Below are positions 1 to 8,304 of a stretch of 19,142 nucleotides of DNA, in pieces. Origin of the DNA: Pseudomonadota bacterium (GTDB lineage: Bacteria; Pseudomonadota; Alphaproteobacteria; Rhizobiales; Xanthobacteraceae); assembly GCA_023417665.1 (NCBI GenBank), contig JAEZFA010000247.1, positions 1-19,142 of the forward strand, given 5' to 3'. A program made the translations under genes and the position numbers. Each line of letters opens with the position of its first letter. The first letter of the stretch is position 1. The notes beneath the pieces were generated by a model. That model was not told where the DNA came from and did not search any database. It saw only the letters and a program-made list of their open reading frames with translations.

Positions 1-594
1 GGGCTGCTCGATCTGCCGCGGCCGCGGCTGTTCGGCCGCCACCAGATCGAGAATGCCGGCACCGCGGTCGCGACGCTGCGCGCCCTGCCGTCGCTCAACA
101 TTCCGGTTTCGGCGATCGAGGCGGGACTTCTGAAAGCCGACTGGCCCGCGCGCATGCAAAATCTTTCCGGCGGCAAGCTTGCGGCGAAACTGCCCGAAGG
201 ATCGGAGCTCTGGCTGGACGGCGGTCACAATGTCGCCGGCGCGGACGCGGTTGCGGCGGCAATCGGCGAGATGGAGGAGCGCGTCCCGCGGCCGCTGGTG
301 CTGATTGCCGGCATGCTCGCGACCAAGAGCGCGGAGGATTTTCTCGCCCGCTTCGCGGGAATTGCGCGTCACGTTTTCGGCGTATCGCCGCCGGGCGAAG
401 CATCAAGGCCGGCCGCCGAAATCGTCGCCGCCGCGAACAAGGCCGGCATCGAAGGCAATGCTGCCGAAGGGCTTCTGGATGCCCTCGATCGCGTGAAAGG
501 GCTCGGACTTTCCTCGCCGCCGCGCGTTCTGATTACCGGCTCGCTTTATCTTGCCGGTGAGGTGCTCGCGGCGAACGAGACGCCGCCGCAATAA
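1..594 (+). CDS. folC: Bifunctional folylpolyglutamate synthase/dihydrofolate synthase, C-terminal part
   Basis: This is the 3' end of folC; the reading frame is already open at base 1, so about 197 C-terminal residues are present and the N-terminal ATPase half with its P-loop lies outside the window. FolC adds L-glutamate to dihydropteroate and to folates, using ATP, in the cytoplasm. Visible family signatures are FGRHQIENAGTA near the left edge (the L.G.HQ..NA motif), WPARMQ, and LWLDGGHNVAGA, the conserved DGAHN-type motif of the Mur-ligase-like C-terminal domain. The end ITGSLYLAGEVL is typical of the family. The gene ends at a TAA at 592-594, inside a short tandem duplication, and converges with trxA. 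Confident in the family; only the missing 5' part is unknown. Confidence 0.95.
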   Translation, partial: GLLDLPRPRLFGRHQIENAGTAVATLRALPSLNIPVSAIEAGLLKADWPARMQNLSGGKLAAKLPEGSELWLDGGHNVAGADAVAAAIGEMEERVPRPLVLIAGMLATKSAEDFLARFAGIARHVFGVSPPGEASRPAAEIVAAANKAGIEGNAAEGLLDALDRVKGLGLSSPPRVLITGSLYLAGEVLAANETPPQ

Positions 595-612
595 GATCGC
601 CGCAATAAGATC
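585..612. repeat. Perfect 14-bp tandem duplication across the folC stop codon
   Basis: The unit gccgcaataagatc occurs twice head to tail (585-598 and 599-612) with no mismatch. The first copy contains the folC stop codon TAA. The unit is not a multiple of three, so the second TAA is in another frame. It looks like a recent slippage duplication at the 3' end of folC. No function is implied. Confidence 0.85.
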
Positions 613-628
613 ATGCCTCACAAACGAA

Positions 629-658
629 CGGAGCGCTCCTCTTTCGAGAAGCGCTCCG
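629..658 (-). terminator. Hairpin terminator between convergent trxA and folC
   Basis: The arms cggagcgct (629-637) and agcgctccg (650-658) are perfect 9-bp complements around a 12-nt loop that can pair a little further (tct with aga). Read on the minus strand the hairpin lies 27 nt after the trxA stop and is followed by ttcgtttgtg, a moderate T-rich tail. On the plus strand no T run follows. It therefore fits a rho-independent terminator for trxA best. It may also end folC transcripts. Confidence 0.65.
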
Positions 659-685
659 GATGCAGTGCGTCGAAGCGAGATTCGG

Positions 686-1006
686 TCAGACCACCGTGGT
701 GTCGATCCACTGTTCGATCTTCGCCTTCGGATAGGCGCCGATCAGGCGCGAGGCCATTTCGCCGTTCTTGAAGATCATCAGCGTCGGGATCGACATGATG
801 CCGTATTTCGACGCGACGTTCGGGTTCTCGTCGACGTTGAGCTTGACGATCTTCACTTTCTTGGACTGGCCCGCAATTTCCTCAAGCGCCGGCGCGATCT
901 GGCGGCAGGGTCCGCACCATTCGGCCCAGAAGTCCACGAGCACGGGCTCGCTCGACTTGATCACGTCGTTCTCGAAGGAAGCGTCGGAGACTTTGTCCAC
1001 GGCCAT
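686..1006 (-). CDS. trxA: Thioredoxin 1
   Basis: This encodes a 106-residue cytoplasmic thioredoxin that reduces protein disulfides using electrons from thioredoxin reductase. The length is exactly that of classical single-domain thioredoxins. The active site WCGPC is at residues 30-34, preceded by the conserved VDFWAEW strand with the buried Asp25. The cis-proline is in SIPT (Pro74), and the GAYPK turn near the C-terminus matches the family. No signal peptide is seen. The ATG at 1006 has an upstream AAGAGG six bases away, supporting this start. It is the last gene of the long minus-strand run, 78 nt after addA, and likely has its own promoter overlapping the addA stop. A hairpin terminator follows it. 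Confidence 0.97.
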   Translation of the reverse strand: MAVDKVSDASFENDVIKSSEPVLVDFWAEWCGPCRQIAPALEEIAGQSKKVKIVKLNVDENPNVASKYGIMSIPTLMIFKNGEMASRLIGAYPKAKIEQWIDTTVV

Positions 1007-1059
1007 GGCGAACCTCTTGCGCGGTTGGAATCGGCGGAAGGATTATTCCGGTCCGGGCA

Positions 1060-1089
1060 TAGGTAGGTTTGCCGGGCCGAAGGGTCAAG
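1060..1089 (-). promoter_or_regulatory. Candidate sigma-70 promoter of trxA
   Basis: On the minus strand CTTGAC (1089-1084) is a perfect match to the alphaproteobacterial -35 element, and its TTGACC core (1088-1083) lies 17 nt upstream of TACCTA (1065-1060), a weak -10. The -35 overlaps the addA stop codon (1087-1085). This would give trxA an independent transcript with a leader of about 45 nt. The poor -10 keeps confidence moderate. Confidence 0.4.
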
Positions 1090-4000
1090 ACGGGGCCGCG
1101 GCCGCAAGGCTCGTCTGCGTTTTGACCGCGCGCCAGGCGGATTCCAGCGATTCGCGAGGAATTTCAAAGACGCGAGGCCCTGCCGTATAGATCAGGAAGG
1201 CCTGCACCGGGCGTCCGGGGAAAGCCTGCGTCAAAGCTGCGCGATAGGCCGCAAGCTGCTCGATATAGTGCGAGGGAATTTCCGCGAGCGAAGCGGGCAC
1301 GCGCCTGTCGGACTTGAAATCGGCGAACAGCACCGCGTCCGCCGACACGGCGAGCCGGTCGACGCGCGCGGCGATCTCGATTTCCTCGGTTCCCGCCGCG
1401 ATCCGCGCAATCAGTTCGGGCTCGGCACGGCTGCCGGCTGCAAAGAGTGCGGCGCAATCGGGATGCGCAATCACGTTGATTGCTTCTTGCGCAAGCTCTT
1501 CGCGCAGGACGGTGTCGAGTTCCGGTGCCGCCTGCGCCAGATAGCGAAGTGCTGCGGCGTGCCGGTCTTCATGCGGCAGCACAGGCAGCGATTGCAGCAG
1601 CCGGTGCAGGAGAATGCCGCGCCGTTTTCCGCCGCCGGAACTGCCGGAGGCAGGCTCGCTCCGCCGCTGTGCGAAAGAAGGCCGCAGCTTCGTTCGCGCG
1701 GCAGCACGCGGTTGCGCGGGGCGCGCAAGCCAGGGCGCGATTTCCACGGGCGCCTTCACCGCAGGCTCGGATTTCTCCGGTGCATCCGCCACTACATTCG
1801 TTGCGCGCCATCGCTGCACGCCGTCAGGCGCATAGGGCACACTGTGCTCGGTGATGTTTTCCTGATCCGCAAGGAGTGACCGGCTGACGAGATCGTACCA
1901 GGAGCCCGTTTCGGCGGCGTCCCGGTTCTTGTTGAGCGCGCCGCACACCACCAGCACGTCGGCGGCGCGCGTCAGCGCCACATAAAGCAGCCGCCGGTAT
2001 TCCCGCAGGCGCGATTGACGCACATGGTCCTTGGCGTCGCGGCTTGCGGGAGAGCTTTCCTCTTTGCTTGCAGTCCACACGAGCGCCGGCTCCGCGCTTT
2101 CTCGTGCCTGAAGCGGAACGACGCGCGGCTCCTTGTTCGGATTGGGCAGCGTCGTCGTGTCGGCAAGCACCACCACCGGCGCTTCCAGTCCCTTGACGCC
2201 GTGCACGGTCATCACCCGCACAAGCCTGCTTTCGGTTTCAAGGTCGCGCTTCACTTCCGCTTCCGCGCGGCGAAGATGGCGCAGAAAGCCTTGCAGCGAG
2301 GGCGTCTCGATCTTTTCATAGGCAAGGGCTGCGGAAAGAAATTCGTCGAGCGCATCCGCCGCTTCGGGGCCCAGCCGGCCGATCATCTTCTTTCTGCCGC
2401 CGTCGCGCCCAAGCACCCGCGAATAGAAATCGAACGGGCGGAGGTGAAGGGCCTGTTCGCGCCAGCGCCGGATCCATGCCGCGGCCTCCTGAAACTTCGG
2501 ATTGCCGGGCGTATTATCGAGGCTTTCAAGGAGCGTTCCGCGCCGCGCATGGCAAAGCGCGAAAAGATCCTCGTCGTCGAAACGAAACAGCGGCGACTTC
2601 AGGACACAGGCAAGCGAAAGATCGTCTTCGGAAAGCAGCAGCGCATCGCCGAGCGCCATCAGGTCCATCACCGCGATGTTCTCGGTAAGCTTGAGCCGGT
2701 CCGCACCGGCAACATCGACGCCTTCCTGCTTCAGCGCGCGCAGGATCGCGTCGAACAGCGGTCCGCGGCTTTGCACGAGAATGATGACGTCGCCGGGCGT
2801 CACCGGCCGCGGCTGCTCGTTGTTGGCGCGCTCCGTGACCGTGAGTCCACCATGGGTCCAGTGCTTCACGGCCTGGGCGATCTGCTGCGCGAGCTTCATC
2901 TTCGCGGAAGTTTCGCGCAGCCGGTCGAGCGGCTTGTCCCAGCCGTCCTCGTCCTCCGATTTTTTTGTGGCGTTGAGCGGCGGCCAGATTTCGACGGTGC
3001 CCGGCGCTTTCTGCCGGACCGCTTCATGGACGGGTGCTTGCGTATCGTTTGCCGAAAGCCCGCTCCGCGCTTCTTCAAGCGAGAAGACCTGATCCACCGC
3101 GCGCAGCACCGCAGGCGCGGAGCGATAGGAAAGCCGCAAGCGCGGTTCGCGCAACAGGTCACCCGCGCCCCGGATCTGGTTCGCAAAATTCCGGCGCATT
3201 TCGTCGAAGCGGGTGGGGTCGGCGCCCTGAAAGCTGAAGATCGACTGCTTCTCGTCGCCGACCACGAAGATCGAGCGTGATTTTTCCGAGGCGCCCTTGC
3301 CCGCGAAAAATTCCTCCGCGAGTCTGGCCACGATCCGCCATTGTTCGGGGCTCGTGTCCTGCGCCTCGTCCACCAGGATATGCTCGATGCCGCCGTCGAG
3401 CTTGTAATGCACCCAGGCCGATTCCTCGCGCTCCAGCAGCGCCACCGTTTTCGTGACCAGGTCCGCGAAGTCGAGCACGCCGCGCCGCTGCTTCGCCTGC
3501 TCGTAGCGGGCGATCACGCCCTGCGCGAGGGTGAGCAACGCGCAGGAGCGCTCGCATTCCTGCGCCGCCCATAGTTTTTTCAGCAGCGGGACGAGGCGAT
3601 CGCGTTCCTCGAACAGCCATTCGCCAAGCCGCGAAAGTCCGGCAAGATCGCTTTTCTTGCCGAAGGTCTTGTCGGATTTCGGCTCGCCCTTTGCCGTAAA
3701 GAACACGGCGAGATAGGCATGAAGCTGGTCCTCGCCATTAGTGGCGAGGGCCAGCGCATCGCCGATCTTTCCCGCGTTCCCGCCGAGTTCGATCAGTGCC
3801 TGCGAGGCGCCGTTCCATTCGCTGCGTGGCAACGAGCCGCCGTCAAGAATGCTGTTACTGATTGCCGCGAAGGTCTCGCTCGCCTCCAGCGCGAGTGCGG
3901 CCTCAATCGCGGCTCTCGCCTGTGCGATATCCGCGAACAGAACGCCTGCGCGTAGCCGCAGGCACTCGGTAATGGCCTGCTCGATCTTCTCGTCGCCGCT

Positions 4001-4558
4001 CGCTTCCACGCAGTAAAGCAAGGCGCGCCCCGCCTCGCTCTGCGGATCGCGGCCGGCGTCGAGCAGCGTTTCGATGCGCGCCTTCTCGATCAGGTCGCGC
4101 TCGCCAACCTCGTCGAGAATCTCGAAGCCCGCGGGAACGCCGGCCTCGACCGGAAACATGTGCAGCACGCGATCGCAGAAGGCGTGAATGGTCTGCACTT
4201 TCAGGCCGCCCGGCGTTTCGAGTGCCGCGGCAAACAGTCGGCGCGCCCTTGCGCGGCGCGCGGCGTCGGGAGGTCTCGTCTCGATTTCCAGAATCGCGCG
4301 ATCGAGCGCTGCGTCATCGAGCCGAACCCAGGCGGAAAGTTCTTTCAGCACCTTGTTCGCCATGTGCGCGGCGGCGGCCTTCGTATAAGTGAGGCAGAGG
4401 ATGCGGCCGGGCGCGACGCCTTCCAGTAGAAGCCGGATCACGCGGCGCACCAGCACCGTCGTCTTGCCGGAGCCGGCATTGGCCGAAACCCAGGCGGAGA
4501 CGCGCGGGTCCGAGGCCTCTGCCTGCGGCGTGACGGATAAGGGCGCGGTCCCGCTCAT
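1085..4558 (-). CDS. addA: AddA: ATP-dependent helicase/nuclease subunit A of the AddAB complex
   Basis: This is a 1157-residue UvrD/Rep-type (superfamily 1A) helicase fused to a RecB-family nuclease. With AddB it unwinds and resects double-strand breaks for RecA-dependent repair. Helicase motifs in order are Walker A ANAGSGKTT (about 26-34), motif Ia TYTKAAAAHM, Walker B VDEAQD (about 396-401), GDEKQSIFSFQGA (about 434-446), the SYRS motif, TVHGVKGLEAP (about 784-794) and YVALTRAAD (about 859-867). The C-terminal nuclease shows HRLL, then ADFKSD (about 1079-1084) and QLAAY, the metal-binding D..DxK and QxxxY pattern. An upstream ATG at 4576 exists, but the ATG at 4558 is preferred: GGAGGG lies upstream and the ATGA overlaps the addB stop. 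Length and order agree with alphaproteobacterial AddA. Confidence 0.96.
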   Translation of the reverse strand: MSGTAPLSVTPQAEASDPRVSAWVSANAGSGKTTVLVRRVIRLLLEGVAPGRILCLTYTKAAAAHMANKVLKELSAWVRLDDAALDRAILEIETRPPDAARRARARRLFAAALETPGGLKVQTIHAFCDRVLHMFPVEAGVPAGFEILDEVGERDLIEKARIETLLDAGRDPQSEAGRALLYCVEASGDEKIEQAITECLRLRAGVLFADIAQARAAIEAALALEASETFAAISNSILDGGSLPRSEWNGASQALIELGGNAGKIGDALALATNGEDQLHAYLAVFFTAKGEPKSDKTFGKKSDLAGLSRLGEWLFEERDRLVPLLKKLWAAQECERSCALLTLAQGVIARYEQAKQRRGVLDFADLVTKTVALLEREESAWVHYKLDGGIEHILVDEAQDTSPEQWRIVARLAEEFFAGKGASEKSRSIFVVGDEKQSIFSFQGADPTRFDEMRRNFANQIRGAGDLLREPRLRLSYRSAPAVLRAVDQVFSLEEARSGLSANDTQAPVHEAVRQKAPGTVEIWPPLNATKKSEDEDGWDKPLDRLRETSAKMKLAQQIAQAVKHWTHGGLTVTERANNEQPRPVTPGDVIILVQSRGPLFDAILRALKQEGVDVAGADRLKLTENIAVMDLMALGDALLLSEDDLSLACVLKSPLFRFDDEDLFALCHARRGTLLESLDNTPGNPKFQEAAAWIRRWREQALHLRPFDFYSRVLGRDGGRKKMIGRLGPEAADALDEFLSAALAYEKIETPSLQGFLRHLRRAEAEVKRDLETESRLVRVMTVHGVKGLEAPVVVLADTTTLPNPNKEPRVVPLQARESAEPALVWTASKEESSPASRDAKDHVRQSRLREYRRLLYVALTRAADVLVVCGALNKNRDAAETGSWYDLVSRSLLADQENITEHSVPYAPDGVQRWRATNVVADAPEKSEPAVKAPVEIAPWLARPAQPRAAARTKLRPSFAQRRSEPASGSSGGGKRRGILLHRLLQSLPVLPHEDRHAAALRYLAQAAPELDTVLREELAQEAINVIAHPDCAALFAAGSRAEPELIARIAAGTEEIEIAARVDRLAVSADAVLFADFKSDRRVPASLAEIPSHYIEQLAAYRAALTQAFPGRPVQAFLIYTAGPRVFEIPRESLESAWRAVKTQTSLAAAAPS

Positions 4559-7500
4559 TCGCCGCCCTCCGACCATTCCCTGAAGCGCGCGAGATGTTCG
4601 TAGTCGTTATAGTCCTTCTGCCACTGCACGCGCGGGGCGAACGGATATGGCGTGGCGGCGTCGGCATATTGGGCAAGCAATCGCGTCGCGCCTTCGAGCG
4701 CGCCGCGCGCGGCGATGCCGAGGTGATCGCTGCCCGCAATGCCGCGGGGCTCCGCGACCGCCTGAAAATCCTTGTTGGGCGACAACGTGAAAGGCTTGAA
4801 GGCGCCCGGCGGCTGCCCGCCGGAAATCTTGATCGCGCCGACTTCGGAAAGATGCTTGCCGGAGATTCCGCGAAAGCCTCCGGCGAGGGCGATTGCGGCT
4901 TCCAGCAGGAGTTGCGGCTCGAAGCCGAGAATTGCCGCCTTGTAGCTCGGCGGCGTTCCGGTCTTGAAATCGAGTACGTTGAGCGAGCCGTCCTTGTTCA
5001 CCTCGATCCGGTCGGCGCGGGCAGTGAGGGTGAAGCCGCCGCCTTCCGCAATCAGCAGCGATCCCTCGACTTCCGAATGGAGTGTCGCGATCGCGCCGCG
5101 GCGCGTGCGTTCGATCTCGACGAACCAGCGCGCGGCCCGTTTGAAGCGCGGCCACCAGATGGCAAAGGCGGCGGGATAACTTTGCATCGGCGCGAAGGCC
5201 TCCCGGCCCAGCGCGAGCATGTCGTCAAGCGCGGTCGCGGGAAGCGCGCCGGGATGCAATGCCGTGAAGTTCGAGATGATTTCATGGACGAGCGTACCGC
5301 GCTCGGCCGCTCCCGGATCCTCGTCGATCGCGTCCAGCGCATGCAGCCGCAGAATCTTCCGCGCAAAGATCGAATAGGGGTCGCGCGTCAGGTCGCGCAT
5401 GTCGCTCATGCTGAAGCGCCGCGGCCGCGCCGCGGCGGGTGGTGCCGGCATCGGCGGCGCAAGCGGCTTCTCCTTCGGCGCCTCTTCGAGACTTCTCGCG
5501 AAGCGCAGATATTTTTCGCCGGACTGCTTCGCCGCCTGCCATGCGGCGGGGTCGGCTACTGCCTCCAGCCGTTGCAGAAAACGCGACGCGATCGTTTCCA
5601 CGCCGCCTTGCTTGCGCGCGCGCGCGAAGAAAACTTCCTTCGCGCCTGCGGCCTGCACGAAGTCGTGGGCTGAAAGTCCGATCCGCCGCTCCGGCAAATC
5701 AAGCTTCAGGGTCTTTCGCATCGGCCGGTTCAGCCAGGCATCGGTATGCGCCTCGGGCGGCCAGATCCCTTCGCAGAGCCCGCCGAGCACGATGCGGTCG
5801 GCCGAAATCATGCGCGCTTCGAGCGGCCCGAGAATGCGGATGCGCGCGTCTTCGTCCTGCGGCGGCCGCAGCGTCGTTTCGCGGATCAGGGCGGTGAAGG
5901 ACTGCGAATAGTCGGACAGCTGCATTCTGGGCGCATTTGCGCTTTCGCATAACGCATCCAGCGCCTCACAAAGCGCTTCGCAGTCGTCTGGCATGTCCTC
6001 GGAAAGTGCCGCCGTCACGCTATCGCGATGCGCGGCTGCAAGCGTCAAAAATTCCTGCGCGCCGTCGCGCACCGCAAGCAGCGGGGAAAGCAGCACTTCA
6101 AGCGAAACGGCAGCCGCTTTCGCCAGTTGCCATTCCGGCGCTTCGAGTTTCGCGCGCAGATCGCGGGGATGAAACGAAGCTGCCTGCGCCGCCTCGATCA
6201 CGCGGGCAAGGTCTTTCGCGCCATCCGTCGGACGCAGCCCGCGCAGCGCGCAGATTTCGAGAAGCGCGATCTCCCGCTCGGCAAAGCGGTGACGCAGATA
6301 AGGATGACGCAGCAGCGCCAGCAGTGTCGAAGGCGCGGCATCCTTCGCCGCGGCATCCACAAGCAGACGCGCGAGGCGGCCCGCTTCGCTTTCCGCGAGC
6401 GGCAAACCGGCGGAGTCGTCGATGGCAATGTCCCAGCGCGAAAGCGCCGCACAGACCCGCCGCGCGAGCGCGCGGTCGGGGGTCACGAGTGCCGCGGTCG
6501 TATTGCGATCCAGCGATTCCCGAAGCGCGATGGCGATCGCAAGCGCCTCCTCGCGCGCATCCTGCGCTTCGATCACGCCGATCCCGTCCAGCGCACCGCG
6601 AGGCGTGGGCTCCTGCATTCGGTCGTCCGCATAGGGCTCGAAAGCGTGCGACAGGAGTGCTTCGCGTTCCGGCCGCGCCTGCAATTCGAGCGGCTCGACC
6701 GCATCGCGCGCAATGCCGATCTTTTCGATCAGCCGCTTCAGGCCGAATTGCGGATGCCCGGGCATCGGTTCTTTTTCTGCGCCGATCTCGGCAAAGGCCT
6801 CCGGCGACATGATCTGGTCGAGCCCGGGGAGCACGACCGCACCCTGCGCGTGGCGGGCAATCACGCCGAGCAGTTCGGCGACTTTCGGCACGCTGCCGGT
6901 GGAGCCGGCGGCGATCACGGGGCCGTCCTTGCTGCGGGCGAGCCGCTCCGCTTCGCGGGCAAGCAGAAGATCGCGCCGCGCCGCCGCGTCGATCTTGCCG
7001 GCATCGTCGAGATAATCGTTCCAGTGATCGCTCACGAGTTTCAGGAAGTCCCGCGAGCGCTCCCAGTATCGGTCGAACTCGCCTTCAACCGCGTTTGCGA
7101 CCGCTGTGAAGGGCAGGCCCGCAGTGATGAAGTCGTCCATCAGATGCGCAAGCTCGTCCGCGAGCGCGATGGCATTTGCGGGTGACGACGACAAAAGCGG
7201 AAATTCCCGTGCCGCGAAAGCCTGCACCAGCGTCGCCAGCGAAAGCCTGCGCTCGCCGGCGGACAGCGCGGGCGGCAGCGGCGACAGGTCGGCCGCCTCG
7301 AAGGCGAATGCGTCTTCGTCGACGTCCCCGAGCGGCACGATGCGCGGCAGGAGCAGTGCCTGCGCGCCGGTTTCCTCGAGGAGTACCGCCGCGAGCGCGC
7401 GCGCTGCGCGTCGCGTCGGCAAATAGATCGTGGCGCCGGCGAGAAGCTCCGGCCGCGCACGCGGCGCGAAGCCCTCGATCAGTCGTCCATCGAGGATGCC

Positions 7501-7566
7501 GCGCGCAAGCGCAGGCAGGAACGGCGTCGTCGGTGGAATCGTGAGAACGCGGGGGCGGACAGTCAT
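4555..7566 (-). CDS. addB: AddB: nuclease subunit of AddAB, alphaproteobacterial type
   Basis: This 1003-residue protein is the partner of AddA and is typical in length for the alphaproteobacterial AddB family. The N-terminal two thirds is a degenerate helicase-like fold; the region around IYLPTRRAARAL has no Walker A lysine motif, so it should not hydrolyse ATP. The C-terminal nuclease begins near FSMSDMRDLTRDPYSIFARK. It carries GTLVHEI, ARADRIEV and LDFKTG (Asp866-Lys868), followed by a Q-rich helix, the same fold as in AddA. The last 300 or so residues contain no cysteine, so the 4Fe-4S clasp described for Bacillus AddB is absent. It starts with ATG 12 nt after the murU stop, without a clear Shine-Dalgarno, and overlaps addA by ATGA. 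Translation coupled to its neighbours is likely. Confidence 0.94.
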   Translation of the reverse strand: MTVRPRVLTIPPTTPFLPALARGILDGRLIEGFAPRARPELLAGATIYLPTRRAARALAAVLLEETGAQALLLPRIVPLGDVDEDAFAFEAADLSPLPPALSAGERRLSLATLVQAFAAREFPLLSSSPANAIALADELAHLMDDFITAGLPFTAVANAVEGEFDRYWERSRDFLKLVSDHWNDYLDDAGKIDAAARRDLLLAREAERLARSKDGPVIAAGSTGSVPKVAELLGVIARHAQGAVVLPGLDQIMSPEAFAEIGAEKEPMPGHPQFGLKRLIEKIGIARDAVEPLELQARPEREALLSHAFEPYADDRMQEPTPRGALDGIGVIEAQDAREEALAIAIALRESLDRNTTAALVTPDRALARRVCAALSRWDIAIDDSAGLPLAESEAGRLARLLVDAAAKDAAPSTLLALLRHPYLRHRFAEREIALLEICALRGLRPTDGAKDLARVIEAAQAASFHPRDLRAKLEAPEWQLAKAAAVSLEVLLSPLLAVRDGAQEFLTLAAAHRDSVTAALSEDMPDDCEALCEALDALCESANAPRMQLSDYSQSFTALIRETTLRPPQDEDARIRILGPLEARMISADRIVLGGLCEGIWPPEAHTDAWLNRPMRKTLKLDLPERRIGLSAHDFVQAAGAKEVFFARARKQGGVETIASRFLQRLEAVADPAAWQAAKQSGEKYLRFARSLEEAPKEKPLAPPMPAPPAAARPRRFSMSDMRDLTRDPYSIFARKILRLHALDAIDEDPGAAERGTLVHEIISNFTALHPGALPATALDDMLALGREAFAPMQSYPAAFAIWWPRFKRAARWFVEIERTRRGAIATLHSEVEGSLLIAEGGGFTLTARADRIEVNKDGSLNVLDFKTGTPPSYKAAILGFEPQLLLEAAIALAGGFRGISGKHLSEVGAIKISGGQPPGAFKPFTLSPNKDFQAVAEPRGIAGSDHLGIAARGALEGATRLLAQYADAATPYPFAPRVQWQKDYNDYEHLARFREWSEGGE

Positions 7567-7578
7567 CGCGCGGCGAGA

Positions 7579-8304
7579 TTACTCGCTGCTTCTGCGAATG
7601 GCATCCTCAGCGGCCGGGATCGCTTCGGGTGTGCCCACATGCATCCAGGTTCCGTCGAGCCGCAGGCCGAACAGCCGGCCCGCGCCCTCCGCCTTCGCAA
7701 AAGAATGGACCAGCGAAAACGCGCCTTGCGGCGCATCCGCGAATAGCCGCGGATGCAGGATTGCCGCGCCCGCGTAAACGAAAGGCGCGATCTCGCGCTC
7801 GGCCCGGCGGGTGAGCAGTCCATGCGTGTCCATGGTGAAATCACCCGCGCCGGCATAGCCGACGGCGCCGGCCGACGGCGCGAGCAGCAGCAACGCATCC
7901 ATGCGCTCCGCATCATAGCGCTCGATCAGCCGGGAAAGGTTGGGAGCCGCGCCCTCGATCCAGATGGTGTCGGAATTGACGAGCAGAAAAGGATCATTAC
8001 CGAGTTTCGGCAGCGCGCGAACAACCCCGCCGCCAGTATCGAGCAAGGCGTCACGCTCGTCGGAAATCTCGATCGCGGGCATCCGCCGGTCCGCGAGATG
8101 GGCAATCAGCACATCCGCGCAATAATGCGCGTTGACGATCACGCGCTTGATGCCGGCAGCGGCGATCCGGTCGAGCACGCGGTCGATCAGCGTCTGCCCG
8201 TCGACCTTCACCAGAGGCTTGGGAATCGATCGCGTGAGCGGCAGCATGCGCTTGCCGAAGCCTGCCGCAAGCACCATGGCGGTGGAAATGTTCGTGCGGC
8301 TCAA
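7579..8304 (-). CDS. murU: Sugar-1-phosphate nucleotidyltransferase, probable MurU (MurNAc-1-P uridylyltransferase)
   Basis: This 241-residue single-domain nucleotidyltransferase would transfer UMP to N-acetylmuramate 1-phosphate, giving UDP-MurNAc in peptidoglycan recycling that bypasses de novo MurA/MurB. The signature MVLAAGFGKRMLPLT (10-24) followed by PKPLV is the nucleotide-binding loop of the family. LVNSDT supplies the metal-binding Asp, and the end has the usual VGTPEAI. I chose a TTG start at 8304: it forms a TTGA overlap with the preceding stop, has AAGG seven bases upstream, and leaves the family's usual short N-terminal lead. The first in-frame ATG (8277) starts right at the binding loop and lacks a ribosome site. 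The substrate is inferred from the adjacent AmgK-like kinase; the fold alone would also fit other NDP-sugar synthases. Confidence 0.82.
   Translation of the reverse strand: MSRTNISTAMVLAAGFGKRMLPLTRSIPKPLVKVDGQTLIDRVLDRIAAAGIKRVIVNAHYCADVLIAHLADRRMPAIEISDERDALLDTGGGVVRALPKLGNDPFLLVNSDTIWIEGAAPNLSRLIERYDAERMDALLLLAPSAGAVGYAGAGDFTMDTHGLLTRRAEREIAPFVYAGAAILHPRLFADAPQGAFSLVHSFAKAEGAGRLFGLRLDGTWMHVGTPEAIPAAEDAIRRSSE

Noticed and set aside
2015..3280. 421-codon open frame on the plus strand
   Set aside because: It is fully antisense to addA; its product is rich in Arg/His/Gly with no family motif, as expected from GC-rich codon bias on the opposite strand.
6028..7185. 385-codon open frame on the plus strand
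   Set aside because: Antisense to addB; no recognisable domain and biased Arg-rich composition.
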